Below are positions 51,901 to 61,300 of a stretch of 64,000 bases of DNA, one piece after another. Location: assembly GCF_001625305.1 (NCBI RefSeq), contig NW_017804242.1:2453987-2517986 (forward strand), given 5' to 3'. This DNA comes from Branchiostoma belcheri. Taxonomy: Eukaryota > Chordata > Leptocardii > Amphioxiformes > Branchiostomatidae. Below the pieces are notes generated by a model, which ran no database searches, was not told where the DNA came from, and saw only the letters and a program-made list of their open reading frames with translations. Made by a program: the position numbers and the translations under genes. Every line of letters begins with the position of its first letter. Within the stretch, counting starts at the first letter, position 1.

Positions 51901-52902
51901 GGGACATATACACTTGTGAAACAATCATGTATCAGGTAGATGGAACGTGTGCAGTTAATGCATGAATGGTGATGGGCATTCTTGTCAAACTTCAAGTTGG
52001 TAAAAACTGTATGTACAACATGTATAAACTGACATACTTTCACCAGGTCACGTATACATGTATCTGCCTGTCAAAATTTAACAGATCTCCAATACAGCAT
52101 CCGCCAGTGAAATGCACTCCTGCATATCTTAACTGTGCATACCTGGGGGTGCTGCACTAGAGATCTCTCACAGTTTTTCAAAGGGCAGATATACATGTAC
52201 ATGTAACTATGTAACCTGGTAGATAAATGTTAATGGAGGTTTAATTAATGTTCAGAAAGAGAACATTTCCTGTGGTGGTTGGTAATGATGTGCTGTGTTT
52301 GATTTGTCTAACTGTAACTGTTACAGTTGTGGTCAGTATGTCAGAGTGTGTTCCTGTACCTCTATTAATTGAATTGGTGTAACATGCATGCTGCTGAGCT
52401 TGAGATTCTATTGCTGTTTAATTTCTCAGTAATGTATTACTATGATGATATACAGCATGCTCCTGCATTTGGCAGAAAGTACTATAAATGCAGTTACTTT
52501 TGCAGCTGTCTCATTTTATTATAGGAGGTTTGAGGAGTACTGCGCCTGTGCAACACCAAAATCAGAATTTTGCCTGTTCCAGACAATATATTTTCAAACA
52601 CATTTGAAAACTACAGACAGAATGTCATCTTAAATACACGGGCACAACCTTAAACAGGACATTCTGCTTAAGCTACATTACAGATTTCGTGCACAGGCGC
52701 AGTACGTTCTGCCCATGTGCTACCTCTTAACTGTTGGCAAACTTTTGAATGCGTTTTCTGTCCTGTACAGGGTCAGCTTGATGGCTCAGCAGCCAGAGAA
52801 GTGTCGGAGGCTGCTGCTAAGGCCCTGCGGGAGGAGACACACACACCAATGCCTGGGGTGGTCAGGGAAGACACCAGGACATCCGCCATCAAGGCAACGT
52901 AG
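30920..52902 (+). CDS. CCDC178: CCDC178-like coiled-coil protein
   Basis: Twenty-one exons join in frame to 1005 residues: 30920-31082, 31448-31513, 31665-31804, 32200-32344, 32756-32929, 33413-33637, 33944-34094, 34527-34739, 35565-35718, 37643-37738, 39568-39704, 44161-44344, 45208-45270, 47075-47206, 47486-47578, 47853-47966, 48725-48870, 49310-49469, 49969-50118, 51007-51186, 52771-52902 (TAG). The N-terminal 75 residues are proline- and acid-rich. Residues 77-123 hold the most distinctive block (IPQDWPHGF, RRRSCALTNAVSPCINKAT). From about residue 220 the protein is almost all charged coiled coil. The name rests on the N-terminal block as I recall it from vertebrate CCDC178 and on its position next to ASXL; the coiled coil alone would not identify it. 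Molecular function is not established. The 45270 donor (GTGCCG) is weak. A possible poly(A) signal ATTAAA lies at 53347-53352. Confidence 0.8.
31855..31885. repeat. TCAA tetranucleotide run
   Basis: About six TCAA units followed by ACTTTATTGCACAG, which on the minus strand looks like the 3' tail of a retroelement. Another short one is at 4607-4622. Confidence 0.75.
32966..33175. repeat. AGT trinucleotide microsatellite
   Basis: Interrupted AGT/AGC runs in CCDC178-like intron 5, surrounding the duplicated exon edge at 33000. Confidence 0.85.
33000..33042 (+). repeat. Duplicated exon 5 edge and donor in CCDC178-like
   Basis: TCCATGATGGATGAAGGTAA resembles the true boundary TCCATGGAGGACGAAGGTAA at about 32913-32932, followed by CACAGTATG versus CACAGCATG. 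Confidence 0.75.
34705..35215 (+). repeat. Tandem copies of the CCDC178-like exon 8 3' edge
   Basis: The end of exon 8 (residues GLNQVRQQLKQLL plus a GTAAGT donor) recurs at about 34954-35045 and 35117-35215, each followed by sequence like that downstream of the true donor (GATAGCCATTCAGCACCAAG). The copies keep an open frame only partly and are taken as intronic duplicates. More diverged copies occur at 50220-50275 and 56255-56320. Confidence 0.75.
36210..37509. mobile_element. 1.3 kb TIR DNA transposon, non-autonomous
   Basis: Ends are TGTAAGTCCA and TGGACTTACA in inverted orientation, with further subterminal inverted similarity. Flanks GTATGTAC (36202-36209) and GTATGTGC (37510-37517) form an 8-bp target duplication with one mismatch, as in hAT- or Merlin-type elements. 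No transposase reading frame is visible. Two ATGGCGGC motifs lie inside. It sits in the intron between CCDC178-like exons 9 and 10. Confidence 0.7.
38226..39470 (-). mobile_element. 5'-truncated non-LTR retrotransposon (LINE)
   Basis: A 335-codon open frame at 38458-39465 encodes the C-terminal part of a reverse transcriptase: GVPQGSCLGPL, the catalytic YADD box (MYADDTSIY), then a thumb-like region ending in RAISLWNDLP. The 3' side carries a short UTR and an ATTTC-type tandem tail at 38226-38260. The endonuclease and fingers regions are missing at the 5' end, so it cannot move by itself. It lies antisense in the intron between CCDC178-like exons 10 and 11. It resembles jockey/CR1-like clades; the exact clade is not determined. 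Confidence 0.85.
39954..43814. mobile_element. 3.86 kb TIR DNA transposon with promoter-like interior
   Basis: Inverted ends CAGTACCGTTCGCGTTATAG and its complement, flanked by TA on both sides. Subterminal tandem motifs lie just inside: TTAGATTTTCGTCAGAAAAT about four times on the left, ACGGAAAAGTAAC variants on the right. It fills almost the entire intron between CCDC178-like exons 11 and 12. No transposase frame is recognisable, but 20 bases are unresolved. The interior has CCAAT-type, E2F-type and GCGCC-rich motifs near 42640-42900. The superfamily is not assigned. Confidence 0.75.
42026..42045. other. Assembly gap (20 N)
   Basis: Run of 20 N inside the large TIR element; the true length is unknown. 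Confidence 0.99.
44618..44650 (+). repeat. Duplicated exon 12 edge and donor in CCDC178-like
   Basis: GAGCATAGAGGACCAGCTCA plus GTAAA, identical to the true exon end near 44320-44349, recurs 298 bp downstream in the intron. Confidence 0.85.
46220..46495 (+). other. Unexplained open frame behind a strong splice acceptor
   Basis: In the intron between CCDC178-like exons 13 and 14, a pyrimidine-rich acceptor (TTTTTTCTTTAG) is followed in phase 0 by 91 sense codons and a stop. The peptide includes VVVDLLHADFF and an acidic YLPDDDDDVSL. The upstream exon ends in phase 0, so this could be an alternative terminal exon. I do not recognise the protein; a transposon remnant is equally possible. Confidence 0.3.
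47615..48390 (+). repeat. Cluster of tRNA-like SINE fragments
   Basis: AGTCCAGTGGTTAGTGACCC and TTGGGAGTTTGAATCCTGGC at 47626-47692; partial repeats at about 48068-48120 and 48195-48390. They lie in CCDC178-like introns 15 and 16, either side of exon 16 (47853-47966). A similar head with GGTTCGAATCC lies at 34140-34230, and one on the minus strand at 61720-61860. Confidence 0.55.
50740..50930 (+). repeat. Two upstream copies of the CCDC178-like exon 20 acceptor edge
   Basis: The acceptor plus the first 54 nt of exon 20 (LSGLQSRLHLALVQYFDL) occur three times, at about 50740-50793, 50871-50930 and the true exon from 51007, with spacing near 132 bp. The first two copies diverge right after TTTGACCTG, so only the third continues the protein. 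Confidence 0.85.
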
Positions 52903-53465
52903 CAGCAGTTGTCTGTCAAAACTTGCTGTTAAGTATAAAATGTGTTATGTACATTACATCATATGTATCTAATATATCAGATGATGTGAGATTTCTGACA
53001 AATCTTGCTGTAAAGTTTGTGAAGATTAGTCACTTGCTGTAAAGTATAAAACATAATATGATGAAGACACCAGAAACTCTGCCAGCATATAATTGTAAAA
53101 TTTGAAATATTGTCTGTCCAACTTGCTGTTTAAGTATAAAACATGATATGCATCTAATATATCAGGTGTATTTTACAACTTATATAATGTATGATCACAC
53201 AAGAGTTTGTTGCTTAAAATGCGTGCAGATCAGAGTCCTTTTAAAGGCAGTATTATAATATTAATTATATTTTGCAGTGAAATTAGCTCAATTTTCACTC
53301 AGAAAACTATAGCTTGTAAATATTGTACATATTGTCATCTTTGTCAATTAAAGATTCAACTTAAGATTAAATACTAGGCATGATGTGAATTACTTGAATG
53401 TGAGTGTGCGTGTGTGTGTGTGTGAGTGTGAGTGTGTGCGTGTGCGTGTGCGTGTGCGTGTGCGT

Positions 53466-53499
<34 letters not shown>

Positions 53500-55004
53500 A
53501 GAAACAGGTAGCCATAATGATCTCAAAGACACACACAACTTGACACAAGGCAACTATTTTATCGCAAAACACCATTTCGTGATTACCGCATTTTGCTTGA
53601 CAGCCAAGCTTGACCTACATGTACATTGTACAAAAGTAAGAAGTAAGTTTCCCTGAACAAAGAAAAGCAATGCTTGGATGCCAAGATAGAAATATGTACA
53701 GTCAATCATCACATTCTAGCTGCAGGTAGAAACCAGATGTCTAGGATAACACAGTAAAATAAATAACTGCAAATGCTACACAAACATGAACCCGCATTTC
53801 CCAGGTTCAAAATGTACTTCTGCTGCTAAAATTTGTACACAATACAAACAATTTAAAGAGTTCATGCCATAGGATTGTCCCATAGGATAGTCAATAAATG
53901 AAGTCATTTAAAATTAGTGAGACTACACATTATCTCATCCATACATATATTTGCAGTCACAATTATTATACAATCGTGTATTTTCATTGGTCAGCAACGC
54001 ATTAAAGAGTTTGCTGTATCTAAAATAACCTAATATACATTGTAATACTATGAAGTATTCTAAATTTTTCTTGTATACAGTGCAGTGCAGTATATGTACA
54101 TTTTGAATATCACCTCAAAGTCTGCAAAATACAAATGTATAAAAAAAGTACAAATACAATTATTTTAGGACCGAGATTAATAACAGGACTGTTCAGGCTG
54201 ATACGAGATTTTTAATATGACCTCAAAGTCTGCAAATATACAAATGCTTAAAAAAAGTACAAAATGATTTTAGGACCAAGATTGTATAGGACTGTTCAGC
54301 CTTAGCTGAAGCTGTAGGGCTGATATCAATTAGGATTTTACCATGGTCAATACTGACTGAAGAAGATATAATCACAAGGATGCTTGTAGCAAAAGTCCTT
54401 AGCTATAGGCTATCTATTTTTTCTTTTTTTTTGAGTAGCAGTTCTTATGGTATTGTGACAGTCTTACGATAGGAACTATCCTAACCGTATTTACATAACT
54501 ACAGTGGGAGTTAGCTGCAAAAATGGAGCACATCGGCAGAACGCACTGCACCTGCGCAAAACACATAATAAATGTACATAGCACTTTGGCAGAACGTCTC
54601 ATATAAGGTCGTATTTGCACATATAAGGTCAATATTCTATCTGTAGTTTCCAAATTTTGTGTTGGAAAAAATACCATCTGCAACAGGGTTTTGCACAGGT
54701 GCAGTACGTTCTGCCGATGTGTTCAATAAGGGTAACATTTCCCCTCCCAACTCCCCTGGGCAATACATTATTCTCCCATACACATGAACATGTATGGCTA
54801 AATTTAACTATTATTCAACCCAAGTTGTTAGTCTGGTGGAGACTATTCATCCCTATCATCCTGCTGCACTTCTTCATTCATGCAGTCATGATCAGGTGTT
54901 CATCTCTGTATCTGTATATTAGCCAATTACTAACTACTTTAGTAATGGTAAACTTTAGTGTAATGCACCAGCTTTGCAGTGCAGTGACAGCTGTCTGGTG
55001 GAGA
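52903..55004. other. Convergent intergenic region
   Basis: Lies between the CCDC178-like stop and the copy C stop. It contains the likely CCDC178-like poly(A) site, a GT-rich microsatellite at about 53404-53498, a palindromic MITE at about 54524-54722, and a partial copy of the copy C stop-codon region at about 54830-54905. No further gene is visible. Confidence 0.6.
53404..53498. repeat. GT/GC microsatellite
   Basis: TGTGCG and TG dinucleotide runs downstream of the CCDC178-like gene. Confidence 0.9.
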
Positions 55005-55369
55005 CTATTCATCCTCAACATCCTGCTGTACTTCATTATCAGGTGGTTCATCTTCATCTTCCTGCTCTTCCTCCTCCTCCTCCTGCAGTGCAGCATCAGT
55101 TCTCGCCTGCACCTCCATCCACTCTCCCTGTACCCTCTGGAAGGAGGGCTGAATACGGATGCTGTACTTTGTCCCTGCCTCCAGACCCTCCAACTGGAAG
55201 GTCCTGTTGTTCTCGTTATTCTGTACACAGTCCACAGTTGTCCAGCTGTCCCCGCCTGAGGGCTTGAGTTCGATGGTGCATTCGCTGACCTCCTGAGTGT
55301 CCAGCTCCCAAGTCACAATGATGGTGTTCTCTGTTGTCCCGGCCACTCTAAAGCCATTCAGTTTTGGAA
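55005..55369 (-). other. FN3 domain and acidic tail, terminal exon of copy C
   Basis: One FN3 domain followed by about 30 residues dominated by Glu and Asp up to the stop. Copy A lacks the acidic tail. Confidence 0.8.
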
Positions 55370-58300
55370 CTGGGTTGATGGAAAATTTAACAAAAATCAA
55401 ATCATTAGCTTTCTAGCATCTAGGTGTATATGTGTACAAAGATGTACTACATGTAATTTACATGTAGTCACAGTTTGATTATATATAACTTTATTGCAAG
55501 ACAATTGTACATTAAATGTATAAATGATGGGAAATGTACAAAAGAGGAAGACATTGTTACCCTTTTCCATGCTGCCTAGTGCCCTAACCAATTCATACAT
55601 ATAGAACATTGGTAGCCAATGACAACTTCAGTGTGCTTAATGTTATTATCAAAATGGCTTCTGGAAAGATAGTAGAAAGTAGCCATGAAAAGCATGTCAA
55701 AGGATTTAGCTGGCCAGAGAATTACAATTTGCAACCTTGGGAGGCTAATACTGAGCACCGTTTAATACAATGTAAGTTTTACCCACATAAAAAAACACCG
55801 GAAGAGGAACTGCATCAGATGACCTGGCCTCTATGGGACTATCCTGGCGATCAGTGAAGAAGATGGCCAAGGACAGACCCAGATGGAAGGGAAAAGTGTT
55901 GCAAGGCATGAAAAGGACATTTAAAGTTAGTAAGTAAGTTTAACCTTGTAAGCCCATGTCCTGTATGATATCGGGGCGTCCCATGTCGTGCAGTATGGTG
56001 ACCAGTGCGTCCTGACTGAAGGGCACCGTGGTGCGCCCGCCCCTCTCCCACTCCCTCAGCACCAGCTCTGTCGGGGACAGACCAGTGGCAGACCGGCTAC
56101 ACCGACTGTCTATGGCCAGGAGGGCCTGGGAGAACAGAGAAGGTTTAATAGCACAGTCATCATCATCATCATCATAGCTTATTGCTGTAGCTCCCCACCC
56201 AGATTGTGCCATTTCATTGGCCTCCCTCAGGTCTGAGAGGTGACACTACAGACATCAAGAAAGGGCTCAACCATATCCGACAACAGTTCAAACAACTGCT
56301 GCAAGTAGAGCTTAAATACACGTTGTGTTGTATGTGATAGCCATTCAGCACCAAGGAGAGGATGGATACAGCAATAGCATATTGCATCCTTTCAGTACAG
56401 TCAAAACTGCCCAAGTAGACCATTTATATATAGTGGATCAATGAAATCTGGTCTATGTGGATTGGTGGTCATTATGGACAGGATTCATAATGCCTGCATC
56501 AATAGAAAAATCATTTATGGGACCAACAAAATGTGGTCACAGTGGCCAGGTGGTCTTATGTAAACAGGTTAACTCTGTACATTTAACAGTACATTACCAG
56601 TAGGAAAGGAGCATCAATTCTGATTAATAATGATGTATCCGTGTCCATAATATCACCAGAGTCCAAAATATCGCCACCTTGAGAAATAGTGTGCTTTAAG
56701 ATATTTTACAGCAACATACTTTTGGTATGCACTCCTGCACACCTCAAATGTACATACCTAGGGTATGTTGCAGTAAAAACATCTTTAAGCACACTTTTTC
56801 TCAAGGTGGCAATATTATGGACTATGGTGATATTATGGACACAGATGATATATTGAGTTGTTTAATTTACCTGGTAATCCAGCCCTATCTTCTCCCCCAG
56901 TAGCCTGTAGTCGTTCCCGAAGATGTTGATCTGGTCCATCTGGTCACAGAACTCCTTCCGCCTGGAGAACTGCTGCAGGAAGCCTTGCCTCGCCTCGGTG
57001 GCAGGGACCAGATCATACAGGGGATCGTCTGTCCCCCTCCTACCAACCCGCTCCTATAGAACAGCATCAATTCAACAGGCAAATTTTCAGTAATCAATAT
57101 TATACACTATTTGATGTAATCATTGAAAAAAAGTTGTTCACAGTTGGAAATGGAAGTTGAAGTTAGGATGGCCTACATCTTGAGTACACAGTCCTAAGTT
57201 TGTGTTATGTCAATTTCCTGCTATCAGGGCGGGACAGAGACAGAGATCTTGAACAATATTAGCCCAAATGAGATCAATGACAGAGATAATGAGCTACTCT
57301 TCCACTGGTCATAACAGCAAAGACAGACACTGTGTATAGTATATAACTTACAGTTCAATTAATATTGATTTTATACCAGTAGTAATCCTTCAATTAAAAT
57401 CATCTGACTACAGGATTTGTTTCAAACTGATAAGGTACAGTAACTGCATTTCTCTAATTTTGTGGAGCATCCTTAATTGACCATTGACTTCATCAGCTAG
57501 ACAAATAAGTGAAGTGTAGATAACAAGCATGATTTACGTACATAGAGAGAAAAGTTGGTGATGATGTTGAGAGTGAGAGTGTCGACCAGACCCTGCCGAA
57601 CTTGGATCCGGCCGTGAAACTGTTTCTGCTCCGTATCGCTGTGCTGGATGCAGATCTCATGGATGCACCAGCCTCCCAGGTCATTCAAACTCTCCATGTA
57701 GATGTCCTGTAAAAGTTGATAAATAATATTTTTTTTAACCGAATTTAACATCATTTTTCCCCAACCGGGGGTTAGGCCACACCAATTTAATTTCTTGGTT
57801 AACGGATTTTTTTAGAAAAATAATGGAGCGGGCGGGCGAAAAATAAATAAAAATAAAAACAGGCCTGGGCATCCGATTATGGCCCAAAATGGTACGATAG
57901 GAGCCATGAAGTCAACACACCAGGCTGGTTCAAAATTCAAACAATAAATTTTGAACTTTTAATGATACTATTGCATTGAAAGATGGAATAACTGTAACAA
58001 CAAGGATGAAAAGGACTGTTTTCAACTGTTCAGGGCAAAATATGAGCATTTTGCAGTTGATTCTGAATTTTTATTTTTATTTGCAAATCAGAAAAAAATG
58101 AAGCGGGCGAATCCGTTAACCAAGAAATTAAATTGGTGTGGCCTTAGACGTAAGTACAAGTCTTTTTTTTTTTTAAGCAAGATTTTTACAGCTGGATGCT
58201 CTTCCTAAGGCCAACCCAAACCCTTTAGTGGGGCCCAGGATCCCTCTAATATTATTAATTATTATTAATTATAATGATAATATAAGAAAAACTTGTATGG

Positions 58301-61300
58301 ACTCTCATGGATGATAAAACTCTCTTCCTGACAAGTATAAAGTTGAGTAGATTCATACCTCGAGCTAACTGACATCTTTCTCCCTGTAGTCATCCTTTTA
58401 AGCTAACTAACAGGCTGAATATAAGTTCTAAACGGGAACTATGTGGCTCCAGAAGTCTTACTGAAGGACGACTGCAATGTGAAGGATGAACCTACCTGTA
58501 TAACCTCCCATTGGAGTAACACACCAGCTTCACAGGTATGCAGTGGCAGCTGGCTATACAATGTAGTGGCTATCATATTCCATAAAATATAGATACTGGT
58601 ACCAAAGGTTTATATGGACACACCAGCTTCACAGATATGCAGCGGAACACATATTTCATATGGGAAGCACAAAGATGGTTTAAGACTACACTCAAAAAAA
58701 TTTTAAAGGATTATCACCTTGACTACATCAGCTGTGTTCCACCCCTCAGGTACTTCTGCGTTGATTGACAGGTGCTGGGCCACTTGGAACGCCCGGGGAG
58801 GGCAGACGATGTCGACTTTAGCGGGGAAGTTTTCCTTCTGTTTGCAGGAAGACAACATTTTTTGAGTCAGACAAGGTTTGCATCTTAGTAAAAGGTTGAA
58901 CTTTATTCCAACACACAATTGTACAGGGATCAAATATTTCAGCGAACACTGTCGCCTTCATCAGGATAATTAATGACCAATCACTTCACAACGTGATCTC
59001 GCGAGAATTACAATTTACAAACACGTGACCGTAATTCTCGCGATATCACGTTGTGAAGTGATTGAATGGTCATTAATTATCCTGATGAAGGCGACAGTGG
59101 TCGCTGAAAATTTGATCCCTGTACAATTGTGTGTTGGAATAAAGTTCAACCTTTTACTATGATTACTACCAACACAGATGAACTTTCATGATAAGGTCTG
59201 ATGCAGTAAATTTTGTCAATTCCAAACCTGCATAGAACTCAGAACTAAGAAGGAAAATGGACACATGTAATTACTTTGAAAAAAACTACTGTAACAGTAA
59301 GACTAGAGATGCTAAAGAAGCTTTGGCAAAGACAACAACTGCTGAGCTTTTGAAGAGCAAAAAAAAGTCAAAATATTTTTTCAGGTAGAACAGGTGGTTT
59401 TAGAATTACACATCTATTCAATGCAGACAGTCGCTGTTTTTGTTTACATCATATACAAGCAAATTATTTGAAGACATCAGCAAATTATTGGTAGGCAAAT
59501 CAGCCAATCTTTACCCACTTTTTGTGGTTACCGTGATGTCATGGCGATCGCTCGTATAAATGTTACTAAATAGCAACAAAAAATTTCATTTTAAGCTGTT
59601 GGAAGAGATTGTTGTTTGTTTGTTTGTTTTGTTCTGTACAAAGAGTTAAGGTATGCCTACCACTTCCTTCAGGAGCACCCCTTGTTTGTAGATGGTCACA
59701 TACACGATCCAGGTCTGGCCGAGTTGGGGCTTGGAAGCAAAGATGCCGATGTTCAACTTGATGCCCTGGAAACATAAACATATGTCATTGACATACAAAT
59801 GAATCTAGAGCTCTTTTCTACTCTACAACTTCCTCTGCTTTTCATGGCTAAATGATGACTGAACAAGTGGCAAGAAAAAGCCAGTGTCAATATACTGTAT
59901 CAACCGTAATATCTACCCGAACCTCAAGATAAAGACAGTGTTAAGAGATGTTTATTATGATAACCATAATAAGTTTGTAGTGGCAAGTGGCGTCGTGTGG
60001 CGTAGTGGATAGAGCGTTCGGCGCTCAACAAGGAGCCCCGGGTTCGAACCTGGGTCGGAGCACGGGGGCATGTCCGAACATGCGCACCGACGTTGTGCCC
60101 TTGGGAAAGGCACTTTACACGTATCCCCCCTCAATTAGAGGGTCAAGTCTCCAACGGCAGTTGTCTTCAGCTGGCGGACGAGAGCAGCGCCAGGCGGGCT
60201 GGCGTGATCAAGGCGGAACTTGAGCGTAACCAAGTCACCGGCAGCTCGCTGCAAGCACCCGAACCGGAACCAGCACGTCTCCCTCGATGGATCCGCTGGG
60301 GAAGACGGATGCCCAAGTGTGTGGGTCTCAGATTCGCAACCTGTTATCCACCTTAAACAAATTCACGCGAAGGCTACCGTGTCAACTGTGACCCTCACTC
60401 AGGTGCAGGGGCTGACACGGTCATCATACTCGGAAAGTCTGTATATCTGTACATGAATCTGTATCTGTGCATGACTATGTATCTGTACATGACTCTGTAT
60501 CTGATTACAAATAAAGATCACGAGTGATTGCCAAGAATAAGTTTGTAACACAACATTCCCAATGACTGAGTTTGCATTGGGTACATCATAATGCTTGCTA
60601 GATATCTCATTGTAGAACAGAAGGCAATAAAATGCTTTTGAAATTAATTTGTTAGCCTGGGAGCCATCCGTTTTTGTACTTTTTTTGTCTTAGCAAGTGC
60701 AAGGAGCCCCGTTACTGATAGCACCCGGCTAAAAGTTTGTACATGTTGTAGGAAAAGGCTTACCCCGTGTAGTTCTTCATTGCATCTTCTGGCCTCCCAC
60801 TCATTCATGTAGTGATTAGCAGTGCCAACATCATTTGTAGATGGAGGAGACTCACTGTTTTTTCTAGGGACTTTCGGAGGGAGCTCAGGAGCACAGGGAA
60901 TGAGAGCGGGAAGGTCAGGGAGGGGCCTCCCCAGAGGGGGAGGGGGTGGGTCATCCAGAGGCTTGGGGATGTCCTCGCAATGACTGAATTTCTCTTCATC
61001 TTCAAACAGGGCCACGATCACTGGTGCGCTCACTTGCCGCTGAAGAGGTGGTTTGTCTCCTTTTGTCGGTGCACTGTTCAGTCTTATCAAATTTCTGTGA
61101 GATGGTCTCCCTCTCCTTTGTTGAGGATCTGACCCGGGTAGTATTGTCATCTTCCCATCCGGCCGTTGGATAACACTGTTCCTCCTGGTGTGCCGGAAAG
61201 AACTAACCAAGTTGTTCATGTCCTCACCTCCCTCGTTGCAGCCGAAGAAGTAGGACTGCTGCGAGACCTCAAACCTGAACCCCAACTGCAAGGGGCTGAA

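Noticed and set aside
53390-53656. Short frames with CACACA or THTHTH peptides
   Set aside because: Translations of the GT microsatellite.
54657-55259. 200-codon plus-strand frame
   Set aside because: Runs antisense to the copy C FN3 exon and its duplicated tail; the peptide is repetitive hydrophobic sequence arising from the Glu/Asp-rich codons.
60000-60072. A functional tRNA gene
   Set aside because: A- and B-boxes are present but the stems do not close convincingly, and it is followed by a SINE body and a repetitive tail.
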